Shown: positions 27,439 through 36,051 of the stretch, piece by piece
Numbering within the stretch: position 1 is the first letter of the stretch
Layout of the letters: every line of letters begins with the position of its first letter
DNA from: Mesorhizobium sp. WSM4311
GTDB taxonomy: Bacteria; Pseudomonadota; Alphaproteobacteria; Rhizobiales; Rhizobiaceae
Direction: 5' to 3'
Length of the DNA stretch: 64,000 bases
Assembly: GCF_002295115.1 (NCBI RefSeq)
Contig: NZ_NSFV01000006.1
Span: 12,501 to 76,500 of the forward strand
Made by a program: the position numbers and the translations under genes
Notes under the pieces: generated by a model
Told to the model about the DNA's origin: nothing
Databases searched by the model: none
What the model saw: the letters and a program-made list of their open reading frames with translations, nothing else

Positions 27439-28377
27439 GTGGCCGAATCGATATTGGGAAAGCTCGGCTTCGGCAGGGCCAGCGGAGTAGACAAGGCCGG
27501 CTGGGGGCGGACGCTCGGCGTGGCCATCGTCGCCTTTATCTATTTTCTGCCGGTGCTGTTCATCATATTCACCGCCTTCAAACCGCAGGGCGACGCGCTC
27601 CTGGTGCCTCCAACGCTGTCGCCCACGTCGCTGTTCGGCTTGATTCCGGACCATTTTGTGTTCAAGCCCACGCTCGAAAATTTTGGGTCCGTCTTTTCCC
27701 GCTCGATGACGCCGGACGGTGCCCCGGAAGCGACAGGATTCGACCGTTATTTCTTCAACTCGATCTTCATCGCCTCGGCGTCGGTGCTGCTGGCGCTGGT
27801 CATCGGCACCCTGGCGGCCTTCGGCTTCTCGCGCTATCCGCTGAAAGGCAATGACACCTACCTGTTCATCATCCTGACCACGCGGATGCTGCCGGCGATT
27901 GTGGTGATCATTCCGGTGATCCTGATGTTCCGCGTAGTGGGCCTGTCGGGCTCGTATCTCGGCATCATCATGCTCTACACCGCCTTCAACCTGGCCTTCA
28001 CCATCTGGATGATGAAGAGCTTCTTCGATGAATTGTCGCCAGACGTCGAGGATGCCGCCCGCATCGACGGATCGTCCGGAATGCGGGTGTTCTTCAAGAT
28101 TTGCCTGCCCCAGGTCATTGCCGGGCTCGCCGCCACGTTCGTGTTCGGCCTGATCCTCACCTGGAACGAGTTCCTCTTCGCCCTGTTGCTCTCGGGGCCC
28201 GACACGAGAACGGTCCCGGTCGCCATGAACCAGGCCGTGTCGTCGGGTGGACGCGGCACCGACTGGACTTTGCTTGCCGCCATCGAAACCCTGTTCCTCG
28301 TCCCAGTCTTCCTGGTCACCTTCTTCTTGCAAAACCATCTGTTGCGCGGCGTTACCTTCGGCACCGTGAAGCGCTGA
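27439..28377 (+). CDS. CUT1-type ABC permease, second subunit
   Basis: 312 residues with six membrane segments, starting with GTG 3 bp after the previous stop. The EAA loop reads VEDAARIDGSSGMRVFFKI, and FNLAFTIWMMKSFF precedes it, as in MalG-type permeases. A longer-than-usual periplasmic loop lies near residues 55-100. It is followed one base later by the second ATPase gene. Confidence 0.93.
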   Translation: MAESILGKLGFGRASGVDKAGWGRTLGVAIVAFIYFLPVLFIIFTAFKPQGDALLVPPTLSPTSLFGLIPDHFVFKPTLENFGSVFSRSMTPDGAPEATGFDRYFFNSIFIASASVLLALVIGTLAAFGFSRYPLKGNDTYLFIILTTRMLPAIVVIIPVILMFRVVGLSGSYLGIIMLYTAFNLAFTIWMMKSFFDELSPDVEDAARIDGSSGMRVFFKICLPQVIAGLAATFVFGLILTWNEFLFALLLSGPDTRTVPVAMNQAVSSGGRGTDWTLLAAIETLFLVPVFLVTFFLQNHLLRGVTFGTVKR

Positions 28378-28378
28378 G

Positions 28379-29467
28379 ATGTCAACCATCGAACTCCGCA
28401 AAGTCACCAAGCGTTTCGGCTCTTTCACCGCAGTCAAGGACGTTGACCTGTCGGTGGCCGCCGGTGAGGTCGTCTGCCTTCTCGGCCCGTCCGGATGTGG
28501 CAAGACGACGACCCTGCGCGTCATCGCCGGGCTGGAAAGCGTCACTGACGGCGAGGTCGTCATCGCCGGCAAGGTGATGAACAACCTGCCGCCCGAAAAG
28601 CGCGACATCGCCATGGTGTTCCAGTTCTACGCGCTCTACCCGTCGGCATCGGTCGGCGAGAACATCGCCTTCCCGCTCTATCATGACGGCATTTCCAGGG
28701 CTGAGCGGACTGCCCGCGTCAACCGCGTCGCCGCGATCCTCCACTTGGAGCACGTTCTCGACCGGCTGCCGAACCAGATATCCGAGGGCGAAAAGCAGCG
28801 CGCCGCCATGGCCCGCGCCATCGTCCGCGACCCCAATTGCTTCCTCTTCGACGAGCCCTTGTCGCGTCTCGATGTCGAACTGCGCCAGAGCATGCGTGGC
28901 CAGATCAAGGAAGTGCTGCAGGGCCTCTCCAAAGCGACCGTGATCGTGACCCATGACCAGCTCGAAGCGCTCACCATGGCCGACCGCATCGCCATCATGA
29001 AGGACGGCCTGATCGAGCAAGTCGGCTCACCGCACGAGGTTTTTGCCAAGCCCGCCAATGCTTTCGTGGCGAGCTTCATCGGCACGCCGCAGATGAATCT
29101 TCTCGAGGCCGACCTCAAGACCTTCGCCGATGGCACGGCGGAGATGGCCGTGGCCGGCATTAATCTGGCGATCCGCACGGACGCGGCGGTCGGGCGCCTG
29201 CAGCCCGGCAGGGTGACGATCGGTGTCCGCCCCCGCGCCTTCACCGCGACCGATACGGGGGACCGTGGCACCATCTCCGCCCGGGCCGAGCTCATCGAGC
29301 CCATGGGCGCCGAAACCCTTATTCATGCCCGCACGGCGGCAGGCGCCGACATCCGCGTCGTGGTGACGAGAAGCCAGCGGGTCAAGGTCGGCGAGGCGCT
29401 GAATCTACGCCCCGATCCCAGGCAAACCCATGTCTTCGATGGCGCTGGAAAGGCGGTGCGGTCATGA
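28379..29467 (+). CDS. CUT1-type ABC ATPase, degenerate signature
   Basis: 362 residues with an ATPase domain and a C-terminal OB domain. Walker A GPSGCGKTT, Q-loop MVFQFYALYP, Walker B FLFDEPLSRLD and H-loop VTHDQLEAL are normal. The signature reads ISEGEKQR instead of LSGGQQQR, losing the first glycine. Its partner at 23702 has the reverse pattern (normal signature, abnormal H-loop). The heterodimer would have one competent and one degenerate ATP site. Confidence 0.92.
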   Translation: MSTIELRKVTKRFGSFTAVKDVDLSVAAGEVVCLLGPSGCGKTTTLRVIAGLESVTDGEVVIAGKVMNNLPPEKRDIAMVFQFYALYPSASVGENIAFPLYHDGISRAERTARVNRVAAILHLEHVLDRLPNQISEGEKQRAAMARAIVRDPNCFLFDEPLSRLDVELRQSMRGQIKEVLQGLSKATVIVTHDQLEALTMADRIAIMKDGLIEQVGSPHEVFAKPANAFVASFIGTPQMNLLEADLKTFADGTAEMAVAGINLAIRTDAAVGRLQPGRVTIGVRPRAFTATDTGDRGTISARAELIEPMGAETLIHARTAAGADIRVVVTRSQRVKVGEALNLRPDPRQTHVFDGAGKAVRS

Positions 29468-29904
29468 GCGACAGTTCTTCCGGCATGAGCCGCGCCGGCG
29501 CGTTCTGCCTCGAGGTCTTCATCATTGGCCTCGGCGTCATGGCGCTGATGCTGATCTTCCAACCCTTTTCCATCGGCCTGTACGCGGTCGGCAGCGGTCT
29601 CGTGGTGCTTGCCGGACTCATCAACAACCTGCTGCCGTTGGCCCAGCCGGGCGTCAAGGTGCGCAGTGTGGTGACCGTAGCGCTGGTCGTGGCGCTGGTG
29701 TTCTGCATTGCGCTGCTGGTTTCGATCACGGCGGCGCATCTCTACGGCGTCTTCTTCCTCAATCCACCGGACCCCAACACTCTCGCCGGCAAGGCGCAGC
29801 TCGCCACGCCGCCTTTCTACAAGCAGGCTTTCGTGTGGGAAATCGCCGCCGCGGCGGTGATTCTCGCGCTGGTCGTCACCGCTCTCAACAAGACAGCGCG
29901 ATGA
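29464..29904 (+). CDS. small membrane protein of ABC operon
   Basis: 146 residues with about four hydrophobic segments (residues 10-32, 38-55, 64-90, 120-142). I do not recognise a named family. Its start overlaps the ATPase stop by 4 bp (ATGA), so it belongs to the importer operon. Rhizobial glycerol importers also carry a small membrane protein of unknown role (GlpU) next to a two-ATPase importer, so an accessory role in transport is plausible but inferred. Confidence 0.75.
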   Translation: MSDSSSGMSRAGAFCLEVFIIGLGVMALMLIFQPFSIGLYAVGSGLVVLAGLINNLLPLAQPGVKVRSVVTVALVVALVFCIALLVSITAAHLYGVFFLNPPDPNTLAGKAQLATPPFYKQAFVWEIAAAAVILALVVTALNKTAR

Positions 29905-29984
29905 TCAGCAGCTGACGCTATCCGGCAGGTCGCGCTCGCGCCGGTCCGCGCCGGTCGGTGTGCGTCGCCCTCTCAACTCTCACG

Positions 29985-30019
29985 CCGTCATCCTCCGGCT
30001 TGACCGGAGGACCCGATGC
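29985..30019. repeat. short dispersed palindrome at pseudogene edge
   Basis: GTCATCCTCCGG, CTTGA, CCGGAGGACCC: stem CCTCCGG/CCGGAGG. This belongs to the GTCATCC...CTTGACC... type scattered through many alphaproteobacterial genomes, as I recognise it. It sits exactly where the ATPase homology of the next entry begins, so it may mark the deletion joint. Confidence 0.65.
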
Positions 30020-30020
30020 C

Positions 30021-30774
30021 GAGATCAAGGACCGAGTCGACCGCGCGGCCCGTACGCTGCGGATCGAACATCTGCTTGACCGCAAGACCGATCGCCTGTC
30101 CGGTGGCGAGATGCAGCGGGTCTCGATCGGCCGCGCCATCGTGCGCAAGCCGCGCGTGTTCCTGATGGACGAACCGCTGTCGGCACTCGACGCCAAGCTG
30201 GGCGAGGCGCTGCGCACGGAACTGAAGAACCTGCAGATACAGCTCGGCGCCACCTTCCTGTTCGTTACCCATGACCAGATCGAGGCGATGTCGATGGGCG
30301 ACAAGGTCGGCGTCTTGAACCACGGCCGCATCGTCCAGACCGGCACCCCGCACGAGATCTACAACAATCCGCGCGACACTTATGTGGCGAGCTTTGTCGG
30401 CTCGCCGCCGATGACCCTCATCGAGGGCAAGCTGGTAAACGGCCGCGCGGTGATGGCGCCGTTGAAGTTCGAACTGCCATTTTCAGGGGGCCAAGGCGAG
30501 TGGAGCGACCGACGGTCGCCCGCTCGTCTTCGGCATCCGTCCGGAAGACGTCTATCTCGAGAGCGGCGTTCCGGTCGAAGCGCGCGTCCATGATGTCGAG
30601 AACCATGGCGTCGAAAAGATCCTGACGCTGCGCGTCGGCGATACGACGCTGCGCGCCACGGTGCCGGCAAAGACCGATGTCGCTATCGAGCAGCCCGTGC
30701 GCTTTGCCTGGAACCCGGACAAGGTGGTGCTTGTCGACAAGGGCAGTGGCGTCAGCTTGCGTCACGCCGGATAG
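30021..30774 (+). pseudogene. decayed UgpC/MalK-type ABC ATPase
   Basis: The remnant begins at EIKDRVDRAARTLRIEHLL, in the helical region after the missing Walker A and Q-loop. Signature LSGGEMQR, Walker B VFLMDEPLSALD and H-loop VTHDQIEAM remain. Near 30490-30525 the frame shifts; homology continues in another frame from about RPLVFGIRPEDVYLE to RHAG and a TAG at 30772-30774. N-terminal deletion plus an internal frameshift make it nonfunctional. It is unlike either operon ATPase, so it is probably the remainder of another importer rather than a duplicate. Confidence 0.88.
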
Positions 30775-30891
30775 AGCGTCCGGTTACTTCGCCAGGTAGG
30801 TCTCGTAGGGCGTCTCGTTGATCAGCAAGATCACGCACGCCGGCAAACCCGCCGACGCAACCGGCTACCGGTAAGGCAATCCGGAATCGCT
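30775..30891. other. gap with possible gene scrap
   Basis: On the minus strand, 30788-30836 could encode a short end such as ILLINETPYETYLAK then stop. I cannot assign it to a family, and it may be the C-terminal scrap of another lost gene. Nothing else is visible. Confidence 0.25.
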
Positions 30892-31239
30892 TCACGCCGA
30901 GCGTCCGTCGAAGTCGAAGATCGACAAGGTGGATGGGTCGACATCGGCGACGCAGTTGAGGTTGATATAGGCGCTGCGCTCAGTGCCTTCACGGACGTCC
31001 TCCGCGAAAGGGTGGATGCCGCAGGCGCGGCAGAAGCGGTGCGCCATGGCGTGGTTGCCGAATGTATAGGTGCCAAGGTCATCGCCCCAGGCCAGGACCG
31101 TCAGGCTCTCATGCGGGATGGCGCATAAGAGCGCGCCCTTGCGCGAGCAGATCGAACAATTGCACCTGATGGCGCCGGTCAGTTCCGCCTTGAATTCGAA
31201 GGCGATCTTGCCGCAATGACAGCTGCCTTTGTAGAGCAT
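30892..31239 (-). CDS. GFA-family (CENP-V/GFA) zinc protein
   Basis: About 115 residues. It has the complete GFA cysteine set: CHCG near the N-terminus, CNCSIC, and HRFCRACGIHPF. This fold binds zinc and in some members binds glutathione or carries the S-hydroxymethyl-glutathione reaction, though many members have unknown roles. ATG 31239 has GGAAGA upstream; a longer frame begins at 31287. It is not clearly in an operon with its neighbours. Confidence 0.85.
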   Translation of the reverse strand: MLYKGSCHCGKIAFEFKAELTGAIRCNCSICSRKGALLCAIPHESLTVLAWGDDLGTYTFGNHAMAHRFCRACGIHPFAEDVREGTERSAYINLNCVADVDPSTLSIFDFDGRSA

Positions 31240-31354
31240 CAGTATCTTCCTATCGCTGGCAGGTGCAAAGGTATGCGGGCGGGTCATCCCTTTCGCAGGC
31301 CCAACCGGCTGCCTGCCTTAAAGACGTTGCATCCTGACGGAGTCCGACATCGAC

Positions 31355-32650
31355 ATGCAATCCATCCGCGACCGTCTCGAAATCATCCTGTCACGTCTTG
31401 CCAATCGTGCGGCCGACGAAAAGGTCTTCACCAAGCTCTATATCGACGCCGCGCGGGCGGCGGCTGATGCCAGCGACGCCCGTAGCCGAGCCGGCGTGAC
31501 CCTCGGACCGCTCGACGGCACGATCGTCTCGGTCAAGGATCTGTTCGATGTCGCCGGCGAGGCGACCACGGCCGGCTCGCTGATGCGAAAGACCGCTGCG
31601 CCCGCCGCGCGCGACGCCGCCATCGTCAGCCGGCTTCGGCAAGCCGGTGCGGTCATCATCGGCAAGACCAACATGACCGAATTCGCCTTCACGGCGATTG
31701 GCGACAACATGCACTACGGCACGCCAGGCAATGCCGTCGATGCCAGCCGTATTCCCGGTGGTTCGTCCTCAGGCGCCGGCGTTTCCGTCGGCGAGGGGAC
31801 GAGCGATATCTCCATCGGTTACGATACCGGCGGCTCGATCCGCATTCCGGCGGCGCTCAATGGTGTGGTTGGTTTCAAGCCGACGGCGCGGCGGGTGCCG
31901 CTGACCGGCGCCTTTCCGCTGTCCGGCACCCTGGACTCGATCGGGCCGCTTGCCCCAACCGTTGCGCAATGTGCCGCCGCGGACGCGGTGATGGCCGGCG
32001 AGGTGCCGACCGAACTGGCGGCCGTATCGCTCGCGGGACTTCGGGTCGGTGTGCCGCGCGGCGTTCTTTTTGGCGACACCGAAGGTGAAGTTGCCGCGGC
32101 GTTCGAGCATTGCCTCGGCAAGATCGAACAGGCCGGCGCGCGCATGGCCGATCTGGTGATCGACGACATGATCGCGGAATTCAGGACCGCCACCAAGCGG
32201 GGCTCGATCGCTGCCATGGAAGGGGCCGAAGTGCATGCCGACTGGTTGGCGACAGGGGCGTCGGTGCCGGTCGATCCGCATGTCAGCGGGCCTTTGTCGC
32301 GGGCGGCGATGCTGCCGGCGCCGGTCTATATCAGGGCGTTGCGCCGCCGCGCCGCGCTTATCGCTGCCATGGATGAGCGATTGGCCTCGGTGGATGTGCT
32401 GGCCTTGCCGACCACGCCGTTGATGGCGCCGACCATCGTTTCCATGGCCAAGGATGCCGAGTTGCGCGACCGCATCGAAGGCCTGCTGCTGCGCAACACG
32501 CAGGTCGCCAACCAGTTCGATCTCTGCGCGATCTCGCTGCCCATGCCCGACATGGCGCTACCGGCTGGGCTGATGCTGGTTGCGCGCAACGGCCATGACC
32601 GGCGTCTGCTGCGGATAGCCGCCGAAGTGGAGAGGCTGCTTGGCGGCTGA
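31355..32650 (+). CDS. amidase-signature family hydrolase
   Basis: 431 residues. The Ser-cisSer-Lys triad is complete: Lys in TIVSVKDLF, cis-Ser in GGSSSGAGVSVG, nucleophile Ser in YDTGGSIRIPA. The family hydrolyses amides, including GatA-like and small-molecule amidases. Lack of neighbouring gatB/gatC argues against tRNA amidation. The substrate is unknown. The gene is monocistronic, convergent with the small secreted protein gene, 24 bp away. Confidence 0.9.
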   Translation: MQSIRDRLEIILSRLANRAADEKVFTKLYIDAARAAADASDARSRAGVTLGPLDGTIVSVKDLFDVAGEATTAGSLMRKTAAPAARDAAIVSRLRQAGAVIIGKTNMTEFAFTAIGDNMHYGTPGNAVDASRIPGGSSSGAGVSVGEGTSDISIGYDTGGSIRIPAALNGVVGFKPTARRVPLTGAFPLSGTLDSIGPLAPTVAQCAAADAVMAGEVPTELAAVSLAGLRVGVPRGVLFGDTEGEVAAAFEHCLGKIEQAGARMADLVIDDMIAEFRTATKRGSIAAMEGAEVHADWLATGASVPVDPHVSGPLSRAAMLPAPVYIRALRRRAALIAAMDERLASVDVLALPTTPLMAPTIVSMAKDAELRDRIEGLLLRNTQVANQFDLCAISLPMPDMALPAGLMLVARNGHDRRLLRIAAEVERLLGG

Positions 32651-32674
32651 CCGGTCGTGAATCTCAGTTGCGGA

Positions 32675-33064
32675 TCAGGGCGATGAACAATGCTTGCGTT
32701 CGCTGTCCTTGGCGGTGCGCACGATGCGCGTCGCGACCAGCCATGGCCGGCTGTAATCCTTGCCGGTGATGGTCTGGGTGCGGTGCTCGATCGAACCCCT
32801 GACGACGATCTTCCCGTTGTAAAGCACGTCGGACTGATCCGTTATCGCCTTGTCGGCCTGCGGCAATCCGCTGGCGTCGATCGACACACCCTTGATGATG
32901 TTGCCGGTGGCAAGGTCGAGAGCGCTGTTCGACGGGCAGGGCGCCTTGAAGCAGCGCAACCCATTGTCGCAATAGACATAGCTGCTCTGAGCCGCGGCGA
33001 ATGCCGGCAGGGCGCCGATGGGCGAGGCTGCGGCAATCAGGAATGCGAGGCGAAGACCGGACAT
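32675..33064 (-). CDS. small secreted protein of unknown function
   Basis: 129 residues. A signal peptide is clear (about residues 1-24, cleavage near AFA). The mature part has a four-Cys start (YVYCDNGLRCFKAPCPS) and a late C, suggesting disulfides. The rest looks like beta strands (VLYNGKIVVRGSIEHRTQTI). I do not recognise a family. It is probably periplasmic. Confidence 0.7.
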   Translation of the reverse strand: MSGLRLAFLIAAASPIGALPAFAAAQSSYVYCDNGLRCFKAPCPSNSALDLATGNIIKGVSIDASGLPQADKAITDQSDVLYNGKIVVRGSIEHRTQTITGKDYSRPWLVATRIVRTAKDSERKHCSSP

Positions 33065-33104
33065 GGCCGCACCGTCGCGGAGAATTGGGGCGAAACCGCG
33101 ATTG

Positions 33105-34097
33105 CTATAGGTCGAGCGGAAAACGCCGCCGGTAGTGATCGGCCGCTTCCGGATTGCGCAGATTGAACGGCAGCTTGCCGTCTAGCACCAGCAACGCTTC
33201 GCCCGCCGCGCCGATGCCCATGCGCATCATCGATTCCTCGGTAATGCCTGCCATATGCGGGGTGATGATGACGTTGTCGAAGCCGAAATAGGGATGATTG
33301 GACGGCAGCGGCTGCGTCGAAAACACGTCGAGTGCCGCACCGCCGATGCGGCGCTCCCGCAGGGCCTCGATCAGGGCGTCGTCATCGACGACCGGCCCAC
33401 GCGAAACGTTGATCAAAAGCGCATTGGGTTTCATGCGGGCGATGCGCTCGCGGCTGATCAGACCGCGCGTCTCCGGCGTCAGCGGACAGCAGAGCACGAT
33501 GATGTCGCTTTGCTCGACCAGCGCGTCGATCGACAGGAAGCCGACTTTCTCGGGCGCCGGCTGCATGCTGCGCGTCGTTGCCACCACCTTGAGGTCGAAA
33601 CCGTGCGCAGCGATATGGCCGACGGCCTGGCCGACGGCGCCGAGGCCGACAATGCCGATGGTCTTGCCGGCGAGCTCGATGTTGGCGTTGGCATGCTCGC
33701 GCCCGGCGAGCCAGCCCTTGGCGCGCAGGTCGCGGTCGACCCTGCGGAATTGCCGCAGCAGCGCAAGTGCGGCAAACATGACGTGTTCCGCAACCGAACG
33801 GGCATTGACCGCCGGCACATTGGCCACCAGCACGCCGGCGGCGGTCGCCGCCTCCATAGGGATCATGTCGAGCCCGGCGCCATGGCGGATGGCTGCCCTC
33901 AGCCTCCAGGCGCCCTCGAACAGCGCCGGCGGCAGCGGCGCGCGTACGATGACGATATCGGCGTCCTTGGCCTCCCGGGTCAAGGTGGCGGGATCGAGGG
34001 CCGATGCGATGACGAGCTGGCCGGCGCCGGCGAGCTTGGCCGAGGCGCGCGGGTGCAGCGGATGGGTCGACAGGATCTTCGGCAAGGTCTGGGCCAT
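33105..34097 (-). CDS. D-isomer-specific 2-hydroxyacid dehydrogenase family
   Basis: 330 residues with the NAD Rossmann motif GIVGLGAVGQAVG (about 150-162), substrate loop VNARSVAEHV and the arginine strand NVSRGPVVDD. The catalytic histidine is in ITPHMAG. The position normally holding the catalytic glutamate (the EP in DVF-x-x-EP) reads DVFSTQPLP, a glutamine. That change may weaken the acid-base relay or reflect a different substrate. The gene follows the GntR regulator by 2 bp and is the last gene of the leftward arm of the catabolic cluster. Confidence 0.88.
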   Translation of the reverse strand: MAQTLPKILSTHPLHPRASAKLAGAGQLVIASALDPATLTREAKDADIVIVRAPLPPALFEGAWRLRAAIRHGAGLDMIPMEAATAAGVLVANVPAVNARSVAEHVMFAALALLRQFRRVDRDLRAKGWLAGREHANANIELAGKTIGIVGLGAVGQAVGHIAAHGFDLKVVATTRSMQPAPEKVGFLSIDALVEQSDIIVLCCPLTPETRGLISRERIARMKPNALLINVSRGPVVDDDALIEALRERRIGGAALDVFSTQPLPSNHPYFGFDNVIITPHMAGITEESMMRMGIGAAGEALLVLDGKLPFNLRNPEAADHYRRRFPLDL

Positions 34098-34099
34098 TC

Positions 34100-34819
34100 T
34101 CAGGCCTTTTCGAGCGTCGGGCTCGCGGGCGCAGCCGCCATGCCGCCCTCGATCAGGCCCTTCCAGTAGCTCTCCGCCCCTTGCAGGTGGGCGCTCATCA
34201 GCGCCTGGGCGAGATTGCCGTCGCGGCGCAGCAGCGCCTCGTAGATCTGCACATGCTCGGCATGCGAACGCACGCTTCGTTCGGGGTCATTGAAGTAGAT
34301 CGGCAGGCGCTGTTCGCCCATCAGATAGTAGACGCTGCAGATGTTGTGGAAGACGCTGTTCTTGGTGGCGCGCACGATCTCGAGGTGGAATTCGCGGTCC
34401 TCCTTGGCCAGACCTTCGCCGGCGGCGATGCGTTCCTCGGAAGCCTTGAGGATCTCGCGCAGCCGCTCGAAATTCTCCTCGGTGGCGCGCGAGCAGGCAA
34501 GCTCGGCGGCCTTGATCTCGTGGATCTTGCGCAACTCGACCGTCTCGTAAATCTGCAAGGGATCGAGCGGCAGGCCTGCGCGCGCGAACAGCGCCAGCGC
34601 CTCGACGCTCGCCTGCTTGGTGTCGATGTAGATGCCGGATTTGGCGCGCCGCTCGACGATGCGCATGGCTTCGAGGATGGCCAGCGCCTCGCGGATCTGG
34701 CCGCGGCTGACGGCGAAATGCTCCGCCAGTTCACGTTCGGATGGGGTGCGGCCGCTCTCCTTGTCCGAGTGGGAGAACAGATAGGCTGCGAGTTCCGCGA
34801 GAAGGTTCTTTTCTTTCAT
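34100..34819 (-). CDS. FadR-subfamily GntR regulator
   Basis: About 239 residues: N-terminal winged helix (residues 20-70; RTPSERELAEHFAVSRGQIR) and C-terminal helical FCD domain with the metal-site pattern (DREFHLEIVRATKN, later H in VRSHAEHVQIYEAL). FCD domains bind organic acids. ATG 34819 follows the enolase-superfamily stop; a TTG at 34825 overlapping that stop is an alternative. It lies inside the catabolic operon. TGGT-N3-ACCA palindromes, the form used by this subfamily, flank the divergent promoters of the cluster and precede the importer at 23702, so this is their most likely regulator. Confidence 0.9.
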   Translation of the reverse strand: MKEKNLLAELAAYLFSHSDKESGRTPSERELAEHFAVSRGQIREALAILEAMRIVERRAKSGIYIDTKQASVEALALFARAGLPLDPLQIYETVELRKIHEIKAAELACSRATEENFERLREILKASEERIAAGEGLAKEDREFHLEIVRATKNSVFHNICSVYYLMGEQRLPIYFNDPERSVRSHAEHVQIYEALLRRDGNLAQALMSAHLQGAESYWKGLIEGGMAAAPASPTLEKA

Positions 34820-34821
34820 CG

Positions 34822-35991
34822 TCAATTGCGTTGCGCGTGCGCCTCCAGGAATCGCTCAGAAACGGTGAATCCCAATCCGGGCTTTTCCGGGATCGCTATC
34901 ATACCGTCCTGTGCTTCGACAGTCTCTTCGATCAGATCGTGGATCATCGGGTTGGCGCCGAGCGAATATTCGACGGTGAAACTCGACGGCGAGGCGGCGC
35001 AGACATGCAGCCCGGCGAAGAAACAGGGCGCGCCGGCCCACAGATGCGGCGCAAAGCGCAGATTGAAGGCGCTGGCGATGGTGCCGATCTTCATCGCCTC
35101 GCTGATGCCGCCGCAAAAGGCGGGATCGGGCTGGAAGATGTCGGCGGCCTTGAGCACGGCAAGGTCGCGGAAGGCATAGCGCGTCGCCTCGCTTTCGCCA
35201 GTGGCGATCGGCACGGCGCCGGAGGCACGCACTTCCGCCATGCCCGGCTTGTCGTCGGCGATCACCGGTTCCTCGAACCAGGCGAGGTCGAGGTCGTTGA
35301 CGAGGTGGATGAAGCGCTTGGCCTCCGCCACCGTATAGGTGCCGTGGGCGTCGACCATCAGCTCGACATCGGGGCCGAGCGCCCGGCGCGCGGCGCGGAC
35401 GCGGGCCGCCGAGACGTGGGCGGCGCCATCCATGGCGCCGACCCGCATCTTCAGCGCCTTGAAGCCGCCCCGGGCGATGTAGGATTTCAACTGTTCACCG
35501 ATAGCATCGGCGGACGCCCAGCCGCCCGAGGCATAGGCCTGCATGCGGTCGATCTTGCGGCCGCCGAGCAGCCGCCAGACCGGCTGGCCGAGCGACTTGC
35601 CGAGGATATCCCAAAGCGCGATGTCGACGGCGCTGATGGCGGCGATGCTCACGCCGCGCCGCGCCAGTTGCGGCATGGCGTGGCCGGCGCGGGCGGCACT
35701 GTCGTGGCGCACGCCATTGTAGAGCATTTCCCAGATGATGCCGATGTCGGCCGGATGGCGGCCGATCAGCTGCGGCCCGACCTCCTGGTTCAGCATATGG
35801 ACGAGGGCGCCGTAGCTGCCGGCGCTGCCGGCTGCGTTCTTGCCTTCGCCCCAGCCGACCAGTCCGTCATCGGTTTCGATGCGCAGGATGGCGGCGTCGA
35901 AGGTCGTCACCTGGCCGAAGTCGCTGCGGTGCTGCCGAGCGGCTTCGATCGGGATGCGGACCCACCAGGCTTGGACGGTCTTGATGCGCAT
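34822..35991 (-). CDS. mandelate racemase/enolase-superfamily dehydratase
   Basis: 389 residues. Capping domain (1-125), then a beta-barrel with the catalytic set: LKMRVG at strand 2 (Lys-x-Arg where many members have Lys-x-Lys), metal ligands Asp in VDAHGTY, Glu in WFEEPV, Glu in ATGESEA, Asp in FQPDPAFCGG, and His in FAPHLW. This is the acid-sugar dehydratase pattern; the sugar acid cannot be named. It is between the TIM-barrel isomerase gene (60 bp upstream) and the regulator. Confidence 0.88.
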   Translation of the reverse strand: MRIKTVQAWWVRIPIEAARQHRSDFGQVTTFDAAILRIETDDGLVGWGEGKNAAGSAGSYGALVHMLNQEVGPQLIGRHPADIGIIWEMLYNGVRHDSAARAGHAMPQLARRGVSIAAISAVDIALWDILGKSLGQPVWRLLGGRKIDRMQAYASGGWASADAIGEQLKSYIARGGFKALKMRVGAMDGAAHVSAARVRAARRALGPDVELMVDAHGTYTVAEAKRFIHLVNDLDLAWFEEPVIADDKPGMAEVRASGAVPIATGESEATRYAFRDLAVLKAADIFQPDPAFCGGISEAMKIGTIASAFNLRFAPHLWAGAPCFFAGLHVCAASPSSFTVEYSLGANPMIHDLIEETVEAQDGMIAIPEKPGLGFTVSERFLEAHAQRN

Positions 35992-36051
35992 GTCTTTCCC
36001 CAGCCCCGCCGCCGGTCAGGGCGAAAGGGCAAATTTCCCAACAGTCGTCGA

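Noticed and set aside
26476..28614. A 712-codon minus-strand frame
   Set aside because: It is very rich in Asp, Glu, His, Gln and Arg without domain character, and it is antisense to two permease genes and an ATPase gene with complete motifs.
30021..30593. Functional ABC ATPase with an alternative start
   Set aside because: The Walker A and Q-loop are absent and the C-terminal domain is frameshifted, so it cannot hydrolyse ATP.
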